Positions 1 through 7,658 of a stretch of 41,622 nucleotides of DNA are shown here, piece by piece; within the stretch, counting starts at the first letter, position 1; the number at the start of each line of letters is the position of its first letter. The notes below the pieces were generated by a model that was not told the DNA's origin, did no database searches, and saw only the letters and a program-made list of their open reading frames with translations. Source of the DNA: SAR92 clade bacterium (GTDB lineage: Bacteria; Pseudomonadota; Gammaproteobacteria; Pseudomonadales; Porticoccaceae); the NCBI GenBank assembly GCA_014381985.1, contig JACNKP010000047.1, forward strand, positions 1 through 41,622, read 5' to 3'. A program made the translations under genes and the position numbers.

Positions 1-421
1 AGACCAGGCCACCAGTCTCAGGGGTGTGCACTATTCGACGCTGCAGACCACTGTTCTACCAGCCCTGGTAATAGAGCGTGTCGCTGTTGGGTGCTCTTAA
101 ATTTCCTGCGGTTTCGGGGTTAACGAGATTGCCAAAACGATAGAGGCGGTTAACGGGAGCATACACTTGTTGGTTGTCTTCTACCTGATGTGTTTCGTTG
201 TGCATTTGGGTTGTCATTTCAACAATAGGATAGCCATATAAATAGGCAGACACACCGACATGGTAGGCCATTTTTTCGGCTATTATAGCGTCGTTTTTAG
301 CCTGTTGGTTGAGGACCAGATTAGCCGGGTTAAACAGCGTGATCACGGCAATAAGGACTAGGGCTAGGATAATAAAAAGGGCCTTAAGCCATTGTTTCGT
401 TTGCTTGGTTAGACGCGTCAT
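1..421 (-). pseudogene. DUF1254 family protein, interrupted by an in-frame stop and cut by the window edge
   Basis: The frame opens at ATG 421 behind an AAGAGGT ribosome binding site. It has an N-terminal membrane anchor (about residues 13-31) and then the DUF1254 hallmarks SAYLYGYPIVEM and NSDTLYYQGW. A TAG at 56-58 stops it after 121 residues. Beyond the stop the same frame stays open to the window edge and reads VHTPETGG. This falls in register with the family pattern H-x-P-[DE]-T-x-G that normally follows the tryptophan by about 11 residues (recalled, not aligned). I therefore read it as a full-length gene broken by a nonsense codon, although a truncated expressed peptide or a sequencing error is possible. 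DUF1254 proteins are exported or membrane-anchored and have no firmly known reaction. The start lies 15 bp downstream of the MFS gene, so the two are probably co-transcribed. Confidence 0.6.
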
Positions 422-436
422 TACAAACCTCTTGAT

Positions 437-1642
437 TTAACTCTCAGCAGATTGCAATTTAAGCGGTATTAATAAAGCCGCAGCAACTAAACATACTCCG
501 ATAAAAACAAAGAGCGCAACCTGATAGTTGCCAAAGGCGTCGTAGAGGCGTCCAACAATAGGGAAACTAGGCATCACTAAAAGAGTAATCAAGGGCCCCA
601 TTAAACCCATAGCTCGACCATAACTCGCCAGACCAAAGATCTTTGCCAGCATTGCGCCCCAAACCGGCAACATGCCACCGGTGGCCAAGCCCATGGTTAT
701 GGCCGCTATCGCCATGAAGGCAAAGCTCGGTTTAACCGCCAGTAGTGAAAAGCTGAAAATAACTAGTCCTATGGAAATCCACAATCCCAACTTAAGATTG
801 ACTTTGTCAGCAATCACCCCGAAAAAAACCTTCCCTATCAGTCCAAATACCGCAATTAGCATAATCAGTGTTGAGGCGCTTCCCTCGCCCATACCAGCCT
901 CGGCAACATAGGGGGTAATGTTAGCCAGAATCGCCGTGTAAACGCTGAATAGCAGGCCAAGCGTTCCGCCGATATACCAGTAGGCAGGATGGGTCAAAAT
1001 ATCCCTAGTTGTATAGTGCTTATTTTCACTGGCAGGTGGATCACCACCTCCAGCTTCCGGCTCTAACCCAATATCCGAGGGTTTGCCGCGAATACTGATA
1101 ACAGTCAGCGGAATAACCACTAACAAAATTGTTAAAGACAGGTTTTCTAGGCCTACTCGCCAGCCATCGCTTGCTACCCAGTAAGCAAATAGTGGCGGTA
1201 CAGCCACGCCACCCAGAGAACTGCCCACGGCAGAGATACCTAGAGCGCGACCGCGGCTTTTAGTGAACCACCTCGAGACCGTTGACGATGTTGCATGGGT
1301 GCCTGTTAGCGACATAGTCACCGACATGGTCAAACCGAACAGAAATACATATTCCCAGACGTCAGTGCTTTTTGATAGCAACCAGGTGCCACCGGAAAAA
1401 GCCAATAAGCCACCAGTTATCAGCCAGCGAACTGGGTATTTATCGACCAGAATTCCACCTATAGGCATTAACACCATGCTAAATAAAGTACCCGCCGTGA
1501 GGCTATACATTACCTCTTCCATGCTGACCCCGAACTCGGCGCGAACCGGAGCTATCAACAAACTGACTGCATAGCTAAAAAACCCAAGCGCAGCCATCTG
1601 CACGAGCATGGTGCCCGCTACTACATACCAGCCAAAAAACAT
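437..1642 (-). CDS. MFS transporter
   Basis: A 401-residue inner-membrane protein with about twelve hydrophobic segments in two halves, separated by a hydrophilic loop near residues 185-215. The motif-A-like loop GGILVDKYPVRW (residues 62-73) between helices 2 and 3, and a related FFGVIADKVN in the second half, identify the major facilitator superfamily. The length is typical. It starts at ATG 1642 and sits downstream of the SDR and acyl-CoA dehydrogenase genes on the same strand. Uptake of the acid or steroid that the cluster degrades is therefore a reasonable guess, but the sequence does not reveal the substrate. The 73-bp gap to the SDR gene is AT-rich and could hold its own promoter. Confidence 0.9.
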   Translation of the reverse strand: MFFGWYVVAGTMLVQMAALGFFSYAVSLLIAPVRAEFGVSMEEVMYSLTAGTLFSMVLMPIGGILVDKYPVRWLITGGLLAFSGGTWLLSKSTDVWEYVFLFGLTMSVTMSLTGTHATSSTVSRWFTKSRGRALGISAVGSSLGGVAVPPLFAYWVASDGWRVGLENLSLTILLVVIPLTVISIRGKPSDIGLEPEAGGGDPPASENKHYTTRDILTHPAYWYIGGTLGLLFSVYTAILANITPYVAEAGMGEGSASTLIMLIAVFGLIGKVFFGVIADKVNLKLGLWISIGLVIFSFSLLAVKPSFAFMAIAAITMGLATGGMLPVWGAMLAKIFGLASYGRAMGLMGPLITLLVMPSFPIVGRLYDAFGNYQVALFVFIGVCLVAAALLIPLKLQSAES

Positions 1643-1715
1643 ATGACACCTTCTTATTAATTATTAATATACTTTCATAAAGCCAATGAAACATATCCTA
1701 AAAGAGCCGTAGCCT

Positions 1716-2480
1716 TTAGCTCATATAGGCTTGTCCACCGTCTATGGCGATACTTTGGCCACTAATGTATGAAGATTCTGGTGAACATAGCATCGCCACA
1801 AATTGACCTATGTCTGTTTCGCAGTCACCCACACGTTGCAGAGGGATGCCTTTAATAAATTCGGCCGCTTCTTCTGGGCGGTGTTTCATCCAGTTTTTAA
1901 GGGCCGGTGAGTTTGCGTGAGGCAATATATTGTTGGCTCGAATATTGTCGGCACCCCATTCGCTGGCCGCTGCGCGAGTAAGGGCACGAATCGCATCTTT
2001 TTCAGCGGCATAGACACCATAATTAGCCATGTCCCAGCGTTTTGCCGCTGTGCTGGCCATGTTGATGATTGAACCACCCTGTAGCTTCAAATAGGGATAG
2101 CACAGCTGCATAAGGCGCAATGTGGCCATAGGGCCTACCATGAAAGCCTGTATGACTTTGTCGTCTTGTTGGTCGATTAAGGGCCCAATGGAGGTGGCAA
2201 CGGCGTTGTTGACCAAAATATCGATGGTTTTAAACTGTTGAGCGGTGTCTTGGGTCACACGCTTGAGGTCGTCATGATTGGCTACATCGCAGGCCATGGG
2301 TATGGTTTCTGTTGAAAAGCGTTGTTCGATGATTTTGCAGGTGGCTTGGCACTTTGAGAGGGTGCGACCAACCACCACGACCTTCGCACCCCGCGCTGCT
2401 AGGGCGAAGGCAATGCCTTGGCCTATGCCTTGGCCTGCGCCGGTGATGATGGCTACTTTGTCTTGTAAGGTGGTTAACAT
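1716..2480 (-). CDS. SDR family NAD(P)-dependent oxidoreductase
   Basis: A classical short-chain dehydrogenase/reductase of 254 residues. It has the cofactor motif TGAGQGIG (residues 13-20), NNAV (91-94), the catalytic Ser in INMAST (about 143), Tyr157 and Lys161 in YAAEK, and the usual C-terminus GQSIAIDGGQ. I chose ATG 2480 because it gives the standard N-terminus MLTTLQDKVAIITG four bases after the upstream dehydrogenase stop. An alternative ATG at 2507 would add nine residues and overlap that gene. The enzyme probably oxidises or reduces a hydroxy/keto group of a CoA-bound or steroid intermediate, as inferred from its position behind two acyl-CoA dehydrogenases. It could be an IpdF-like or 3-hydroxyacyl-CoA dehydrogenase, and I cannot decide which. 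Confidence 0.9.
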   Translation of the reverse strand: MLTTLQDKVAIITGAGQGIGQGIAFALAARGAKVVVVGRTLSKCQATCKIIEQRFSTETIPMACDVANHDDLKRVTQDTAQQFKTIDILVNNAVATSIGPLIDQQDDKVIQAFMVGPMATLRLMQLCYPYLKLQGGSIINMASTAAKRWDMANYGVYAAEKDAIRALTRAAASEWGADNIRANNILPHANSPALKNWMKHRPEEAAEFIKGIPLQRVGDCETDIGQFVAMLCSPESSYISGQSIAIDGGQAYMS

Positions 2481-2484
2481 TATT

Positions 2485-3624
2485 TTAGTAACCCATGAGT
2501 TGAGCATAGCGATTTTTGTGATAATCGCTGTCCCCTAAAATTTGTAGGCTTACCCTAGCTCTCTTTAAAAATAACCCTATATCGAGTTCGTCGGTTATGC
2601 CCATACCCCCATGCATTTGAATCGCCTCGTTGCTCACGTGCTGGTAACAATCGTTGATGAGTGTTTTGGCCAAGCTAGCCTGCAACGAGATGTCGGGGCT
2701 ATTCTTGTCTAGACTTGATAGCGCGCTGAGCACTGCAGATTTACTCCGCTCAAGTTGGCAGAACATTTGCGCAGCGCGGTGTTGTAGCGCCTGAAAGGTA
2801 CCAATTTTGACGCCAAATTGTTCTCGTTCCCGAAGGTATTGTAGGGTTCGGTCAAATACCTCTTGGCAGCCACCCAGCATCTCGGCAGAGATGGCAATAA
2901 CACCTCGGTCTAACACGTGCTGTACTATTGTGTGAGCACCGCCTAGCTCGCCAATCACTTGATCTTGTTTTACTCGCACATTGTTAAAGATGATATTGGC
3001 GGCATTGCGTCCGTCCATGTACTGTATTCTGTTTGTTTGAAGCCCTGCAGCGTTACTATCAACTAATACCAGTGACAGGCCTTTTGTGTCTCCAGGATTA
3101 CCAGAACTGCGCACCACAACCACTAACTTATCAGCGCTGTGTCCATCTAAGACAAAGACTTTTTCCCCAGTAATAGTCAGCTGTCCGTTTCGTTCCTTCA
3201 GGCGAACAGCAGTGTTAATAGGTTGATGGTGATGAGTCTCATCAATAGCCAGAGCCAGAGTGAGTTGCCCAGCGGCGATGGTTGGCAATAACGCTTGTTG
3301 TTGTGACGCTGTTCCGCCTAATTCTATCGCCGAGGCACCTAATACCACGGTGGAAAATAGAGGAGAGGCCGTTAGGTTGCGGCCCATGCTCTGCATGACT
3401 GCCCCTAGCCCCTTAAAGCCGAACCCAAAACCGCCAAACTCTTTGGGCATGAGAATCGATGGGACGCCAAGTTCTGTTAGTTGGTTCCACAGAATGATTG
3501 AATAGCCTTTATCGTCGTGGGTGTCTCTAAGACGCCGCAGTTGATCAGTAGGCGCGTTGGTACTTAGAAAGTCGTCGATAGTGTCTTTCAACAGACGTTG
3601 TTCTTCATTTAAAACCATACTCAT
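2485..3624 (-). CDS. acyl-CoA dehydrogenase, small (beta-like) subunit type
   Basis: A flavoprotein of 379 residues from ATG 3624, which has a GAGAAC ribosome binding site. A GTG at 3648 would add eight residues. The N-terminal helical domain begins MSMVLNEEQR, the middle beta domain includes ITGEKVFVLDGHSADKLVV, and the C-terminal helical domain ends with QMHGGMGITDELDIGLFLKR, the signature of the smaller partner in heteromeric acyl-CoA dehydrogenases. The adjacent upstream dehydrogenase is a different subfamily, of the larger partner type. In steroid and pimeloyl-CoA degradation such pairs form alpha2-beta2 enzymes (ChsE, FadE, PimCD types) in which only one subunit carries a full active site. 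Whether these two assemble, and on which substrate, is inference. The SDR gene follows after four bases, so co-transcription is near certain. Confidence 0.92.
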   Translation of the reverse strand: MSMVLNEEQRLLKDTIDDFLSTNAPTDQLRRLRDTHDDKGYSIILWNQLTELGVPSILMPKEFGGFGFGFKGLGAVMQSMGRNLTASPLFSTVVLGASAIELGGTASQQQALLPTIAAGQLTLALAIDETHHHQPINTAVRLKERNGQLTITGEKVFVLDGHSADKLVVVVRSSGNPGDTKGLSLVLVDSNAAGLQTNRIQYMDGRNAANIIFNNVRVKQDQVIGELGGAHTIVQHVLDRGVIAISAEMLGGCQEVFDRTLQYLREREQFGVKIGTFQALQHRAAQMFCQLERSKSAVLSALSSLDKNSPDISLQASLAKTLINDCYQHVSNEAIQMHGGMGITDELDIGLFLKRARVSLQILGDSDYHKNRYAQLMGY

Positions 3625-3674
3625 AAAACTGTTCTCATAAAATGGCACTCGTATCTATTTTGCTGGCCCTTTTG

Positions 3675-4865
3675 CTAAACGGGTAGCTGTAGAGCCTTGT
3701 TGGCAATAATATTGAGTTGAATTTCCGATGTGCCTCCAGCGATAGTATGAGCCTTGTTATAGGCCCAGTTCTTGACGGTCTTTTTTTCGCTTATGGAGAA
3801 TGTCTGATCATGCCAGCTCAACCCGCGATTGCCCATAATGGCCAGTAGGAGCTCATCCTTATGCTGTTGTTCTGATGTACTCAAATATTTCATGGTTAGC
3901 CCAAGACCTCCATCAATAACCCCGCTTTTATGTTGTTGATAGAGCCGAAGAGCACTTAAGGCATCGCCTTGGGCGCGCATTAAATGTTCGCTTAACTGAG
4001 CTCGCAGGCCGTTGTTAGACAGTTTGCCATTGCTATCCAGCCCTACATAGCGTTTGGCGATGGCGATAATATCGCCTTCTTCTTTTTCGACGATAGAGCT
4101 CATGATGCTCATCATATTGCGCTCGTATTTAAGTAACGCTTTGGCAACAGACCAGCCTTCATTGATGTTACCCACAAGGTTATTTTTTGGGACTTTAACG
4201 TCGTCAAAGAAGGTCTGACAGAACTCGTGGTCGCCATTAATCAGCTCCATGGGCCGGGCGTCAACACCTTCAGTGGCCATGTCAATGAGTAAAAAGCTAA
4301 TGCCTTGCTGTTTGGGGGCTTGATGGTCGGTGCGCACCAGGCAAAAGATCCAATCAGACTTGTCCCCCTGAGTGGTCCACATTTTGGTGCCATTGACGAT
4401 AAAGTGATTGCCTTTGTCCTCGGCTCGTGTTTTGAGCGATGCCAAGTCAGACCCAGCTGAGGGTTCAGAGTAGCCTTGGGCCCATCGGATCTCGCCTCGC
4501 ACAATTTTTGGTATATGTTCTTGTTTTTGCTCTTCAGTGCCGTACTCAAGTAGGGCGGGGCCAAACATCCAAAGCCCGATATCGTAAAGGGCAGGACGGC
4601 AACCGAGGGCTTTCATTTCTTGATCGAGTATTTTCGCCTGCTCGAGGGACATGCCACCGCCGCCGTATTGGGTCGGCCAAGAAGGGGCAGTCCATCCTTG
4701 GTCTCTCATGCGCTCGAACCAAAGCTTGGCATCCTCACAGTAAAAAGTGCGACGACGGCCGGCCCAGATTTGTTGGTCTTTGATAATGGGTTGGCGTTGG
4801 GATTCAGGACAATTGGCGATTAACCAATTACGAATGTCTAGCCTGAACTGTTCTGTTGTTTCCAT
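3675..4865 (-). CDS. acyl-CoA dehydrogenase, large (alpha-like) subunit type
   Basis: A protein of 396 residues starting at ATG 4865, preceded by AGGACC. The longer reading to 4937 adds a non-conserved stretch that would run through the operator. Landmarks are GWTAPSWPTQYGGGG (57-71), QGYSEPSAGSDLASLKTRAE in the flavin-binding middle domain, and the C-terminal AHTIAGGTSEIQLNIIA typical of PimC/FadE29-type large subunits. It oxidises an acyl-CoA to the 2-enoyl-CoA using FAD and passes electrons to ETF. It is followed after about 50 bp by the small-type subunit. The gene has its own upstream region with a candidate promoter overlapped by the AAAACATT-N8-AATGTTTT operator, so expression is probably repressed by the neighbouring TetR protein. 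Confidence 0.93.
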   Translation of the reverse strand: METTEQFRLDIRNWLIANCPESQRQPIIKDQQIWAGRRRTFYCEDAKLWFERMRDQGWTAPSWPTQYGGGGMSLEQAKILDQEMKALGCRPALYDIGLWMFGPALLEYGTEEQKQEHIPKIVRGEIRWAQGYSEPSAGSDLASLKTRAEDKGNHFIVNGTKMWTTQGDKSDWIFCLVRTDHQAPKQQGISFLLIDMATEGVDARPMELINGDHEFCQTFFDDVKVPKNNLVGNINEGWSVAKALLKYERNMMSIMSSIVEKEEGDIIAIAKRYVGLDSNGKLSNNGLRAQLSEHLMRAQGDALSALRLYQQHKSGVIDGGLGLTMKYLSTSEQQHKDELLLAIMGNRGLSWHDQTFSISEKKTVKNWAYNKAHTIAGGTSEIQLNIIANKALQLPV

Positions 4866-4908
4866 GATTCTGGTCCTAGCAAGGCGATTTTTCCATAGTG
4901 GCAGGGAA

Positions 4909-4937
4909 ACTATCGCAAAAAAACATTTAAGTTGCAA
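4909..4937 (-). promoter_or_regulatory. candidate sigma70 promoter of the acyl-CoA dehydrogenase genes
   Basis: On the minus strand TTGCAA (4932-4937) and GATAGT (4909-4914) are separated by 17 bases; each matches the consensus at four of six positions. The promoter lies about 45 bp upstream of ATG 4865, and its -35 region falls inside the palindromic operator at 4920-4943, as expected for a repressed promoter. Each box alone is weak; the placement is what supports the call. Confidence 0.35.
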
Positions 4938-4943
4938 TGTTTT
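4920..4943. promoter_or_regulatory. inverted-repeat operator, copy 1 (AAAACATT-N8-AATGTTTT)
   Basis: Perfect 8-bp arms are separated by eight bases (arms are nine bp if the flanking A/T pair is counted). The identical arms and spacer length recur at 7519-7542. The site sits between the TetR gene and the acyl-CoA dehydrogenase gene. TetR-family dimers bind such palindromes, so the adjacent regulator is the likely ligand (inference). Confidence 0.7.
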
Positions 4944-5002
4944 TAGACTTTAACTTAAGTGCTAGGTTTATAGAGATTCTCGATAGCAGGCGGAATGCGT
5001 TA

Positions 5003-5626
5003 TCAGCGGTGAATAATAGCCAGGAGTTGTTGTTTGATGCGCTCTATATGAATATCTTCAAAAGGCATATTAGGCTCTAGAATGCGGTCTATCGCGAAAC
5101 CGCCGAGAAAACGGTGGGTAAATCTTAGGGCTTCGTTAAGCCGTGCCTGTGGGACGTCATAGCCATCAAAGATCTCGACCATGCCTTTCAAATGCTCGTC
5201 CAGCCCATTGTTAACTCTAATTTGGCGCAGTGGTAGGTTGCTGTTGACACCGCGAGTAGCCATCACAATTTCGGAAAATGCAAAATAAAGATCACTTTTG
5301 TAGTGTTCCCAGACCTTATCTACAAAATGACTGACACGCTCTTCTAAGGTACCTTCCTTTATATCAGCCTGATCTAATGACTGAATATAAACATCGCGAG
5401 ACATTTCCATTACCGCGACCAATATCTCTTCTTTGTTGCCAAAATGATGTTGAACCGCGCCCCAGGTTATCCCTGCCTTTTTTGCAATAGCGGTAGAGCT
5501 AGCAGAGCTATACCCTGATTCGTTAATTAGCATGACAACTGCGTTTAGAATCTTTTCGCGGGTTGCTTTTGCTTTTAACGCCTGATGGCCATCTTTATTT
5601 TGTGTTCGTTTAACAGTCACAATCAT
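5003..5626 (-). CDS. TetR/AcrR family transcriptional regulator
   Basis: A DNA-binding repressor-type protein of 207 residues. The N-terminal helix-turn-helix (about residues 22-70) reads TREKILNAVVMLINESGY, then SSTAIAKKAGITWGAVQHHF, then GNKEEIL, which is the canonical TetR N-domain. The C-terminal half is a helical ligand-binding and dimerisation domain without a recognisable subfamily signature. It lies between the acyl-CoA synthetase gene and the dehydrogenase genes on the same strand. Two copies of one palindrome flank it, at 4920-4943 and 7519-7542, so it most likely controls both divergent operons and senses an acyl-CoA or steroid intermediate. The start ATG 5626 lacks a clear Shine-Dalgarno sequence, and a GTG two codons further on is possible. 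Confidence 0.93.
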   Translation of the reverse strand: MIVTVKRTQNKDGHQALKAKATREKILNAVVMLINESGYSSASSTAIAKKAGITWGAVQHHFGNKEEILVAVMEMSRDVYIQSLDQADIKEGTLEERVSHFVDKVWEHYKSDLYFAFSEIVMATRGVNSNLPLRQIRVNNGLDEHLKGMVEIFDGYDVPQARLNEALRFTHRFLGGFAIDRILEPNMPFEDIHIERIKQQLLAIIHR

Positions 5627-5732
5627 TCACTTTTAGAGTTAGGCGCAAATTGACAATGAGGCATTCTATACAGTTTGTTAGCTAATTTATATTCTCTTAC
5701 GGGTCTGATTTTTAAAATCATCATAATAGGGC

Positions 5733-7457
5733 TCACTGCGGACCATATAAGCGTTTAACTTGTTTCTTCACGACCTTGTTGCTTGCGTTCAAGGGAAAGG
5801 CCTGATCGGTAATAGTGACAATGCTAGGCACTTTGAAATTAGCCAGTTGTCCTCGAACGTGCTCTTGAACTAATTTTTCATCGATTTGAGCTAAATCCTC
5901 TGGGGCAACTCGCACAACCACCATCAATTCTTCGCCATATTGTTCACTGGGGATGGAAAATCCACAGACCTCTAGAACAGAGGGTAGGGATTGAATGATG
6001 TTTTCAATTTCTACAGGAAAAATGTTTTCACCCCCGCGGATCACCATATCTTTAGCACGATCGCAGATGAACAGACACTTATCAGAATCTAGATAACCTA
6101 TGTCGCCGGTTTTAAACCAGCCACCTTTAAACTCGTTTTCATTAGCCTCAGGATTATTGGTGTAGCCGGCAATGGTAGTGGGGCTCTTGATCCATATCTC
6201 GCCAGGTGTGCCCGGTTGCAATTCGATTCCGTTTTCATCACAAAAACACAGATCTACAATAGGGTTTAAAAACCCACTGGAACCACGCTTTAAGTCATAG
6301 AAGCAGCCAGTAAGTGAGGCTCCAGCCGCCCCGGTCTCGGTCATTCCCCAACCTGAACCAGGCAATGAGTCTGAGAATTTTTCCTTTAGTAGCTGAGCGA
6401 GTTTTGCGGGCGTTGCGGCACCTGCGCCACTAACATTGCTAATAGTACTGGTATCTACAGAGCTAAATTTAGGATGTCGAGCAAGCTCTAGCAGCATAGA
6501 AGGTGCGGCTACAAAAATGGTGATTTGTTCTTGTGTTATCAATTCGCAAGCTACGGCTGGGTCCCATTTATACATCAAGACGAGGCTCCTTCCACCGCGC
6601 AGGGTCAGTAAAAACTGAGCAAATAAGCCGCTAACATGAAACAGAGGTACGGTTATTAGGGCCTTTGAGGGTCTGCCGCTATTAAGATGTTTAGTGTAGG
6701 CGTCGATATTAGTCATGTAGGCGGCGGCGGCTACTGCTTCGAAGTTGGTCATCGACTGACAGCATTGGAAGTGTGTAAACAAGGCAGCCTTTGGCGATCC
6801 TGAGGTGCCCGACGTAAACATGATCATGGCTTCGTCATTACGATCAATTACAATCGCTGAGAGTGCGGAGCGCAATTCTATTTCGCACAGATCCATGACA
6901 CTGACATCACTGATGACATCACGATAGCTGTGACAGTTTAGAGGTAGTGTGCCTTGGTGGTGAACGACAATAGCTGTTAGTCCTAAGTCCTGAGGTTGAA
7001 TGATGTCTAGACGCTGTTGATCGCAAAATACGAACGCACAGTGTGCGTCTGCAAGGCTCTGTTGAAGTTCTTTTCGAGCGCCCCAGCTGTTAAGAGGAAC
7101 GGCAACTGCACCGACTGAGATTATGGCAAGAAAGGCAGCCATCCACTCCGGGCAATTGCGCATGGCTATGGCAACTCGATCACCTTTACCTATATTAAAT
7201 TGGCGGATTAGCTGTACGCCAAGAAGATCAGCTTGACGATGAAAATGGCTGAACGACCAGCGATCATCTTGGTATATAACAAATTCTTGCTCAGAGAACT
7301 GGCGGCCTGGGGCAAGCAGTTCGATGAGATTTTTAGGCGCATTGGCGTAAATACGGTAATCAACCCCCCCAGACTGGTGCGAGGTTATTTCAAATGGGGA
7401 GCCTGGTGCAGTGACAGCTTTAATGGCTTGATCAAATGGGGCGCTGAATCCTGACAT
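5733..7457 (-). CDS. class I adenylate-forming acyl-CoA synthetase (FadD type)
   Basis: A 574-residue AMP-forming CoA ligase from ATG 7457, chosen for its GGAAGGAC ribosome binding site seven bases upstream. All core motifs of the ANL superfamily are present: the P-loop-like MFTSGTSGSPK, then GWGMTETG, then GWFKTGDIGYL with DRAKDMVIRGGENIFPVEIE, and the catalytic lysine region NASNKVVKKQ near the C-terminus. It activates a carboxylic acid to its CoA thioester in two steps. Neighbouring genes suggest a steroid-derived acid (FadD3, FadD17 or FadD19-like roles) or a branched fatty acid, but the protein itself does not tell. It is the first gene of the leftward set and is transcribed from the divergent region that holds the perfect palindrome at 7511-7550. 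Confidence 0.93.
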   Translation of the reverse strand: MSGFSAPFDQAIKAVTAPGSPFEITSHQSGGVDYRIYANAPKNLIELLAPGRQFSEQEFVIYQDDRWSFSHFHRQADLLGVQLIRQFNIGKGDRVAIAMRNCPEWMAAFLAIISVGAVAVPLNSWGARKELQQSLADAHCAFVFCDQQRLDIIQPQDLGLTAIVVHHQGTLPLNCHSYRDVISDVSVMDLCEIELRSALSAIVIDRNDEAMIMFTSGTSGSPKAALFTHFQCCQSMTNFEAVAAAAYMTNIDAYTKHLNSGRPSKALITVPLFHVSGLFAQFLLTLRGGRSLVLMYKWDPAVACELITQEQITIFVAAPSMLLELARHPKFSSVDTSTISNVSGAGAATPAKLAQLLKEKFSDSLPGSGWGMTETGAAGASLTGCFYDLKRGSSGFLNPIVDLCFCDENGIELQPGTPGEIWIKSPTTIAGYTNNPEANENEFKGGWFKTGDIGYLDSDKCLFICDRAKDMVIRGGENIFPVEIENIIQSLPSVLEVCGFSIPSEQYGEELMVVVRVAPEDLAQIDEKLVQEHVRGQLANFKVPSIVTITDQAFPLNASNKVVKKQVKRLYGPQ

Positions 7458-7510
7458 GATAGTCCTTCCGCGATGTAGGTATAAGGATTGCCAACCGTAC
7501 CTGTTTAATA

Positions 7511-7550
7511 GCAATAATAAAACATTTTAATATAAATGTTTTATTATTGC
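7511..7550. promoter_or_regulatory. perfect palindrome containing operator copy 2, between divergent operons
   Basis: The arm GCAATAATAAAACATTT (7511-7527) and its exact complement (7534-7550) flank six bases, TAATAT. The core 7519-7542 is AAAACATT-N8-AATGTTTT, identical in arms and spacing to 4920-4943. It lies about 54 bp upstream of the synthetase ATG and 109 bp upstream of the racemase ATG, a good position to control both. It is too AT-rich and badly placed to be a transcription terminator for either gene. The remaining bases of this 201-bp gap show no other strong signal. Confidence 0.75.
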
Positions 7551-7658
7551 TAACCTCGAGTGAATCATGTTACTAGCCTCCAACTAACCTGTAGTATCAT
7601 TAGTAATAGTACATAAACATAAATTTTAACCAATAACACTACTAAATGAGGAGGCGCT

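Noticed and set aside
2481-2507. Upstream ATG 2507 as the SDR start
   Set aside because: The added nine residues are not SDR-like, there is no ribosome binding site and it overlaps the previous gene; ATG 2480 gives the normal N-terminus.
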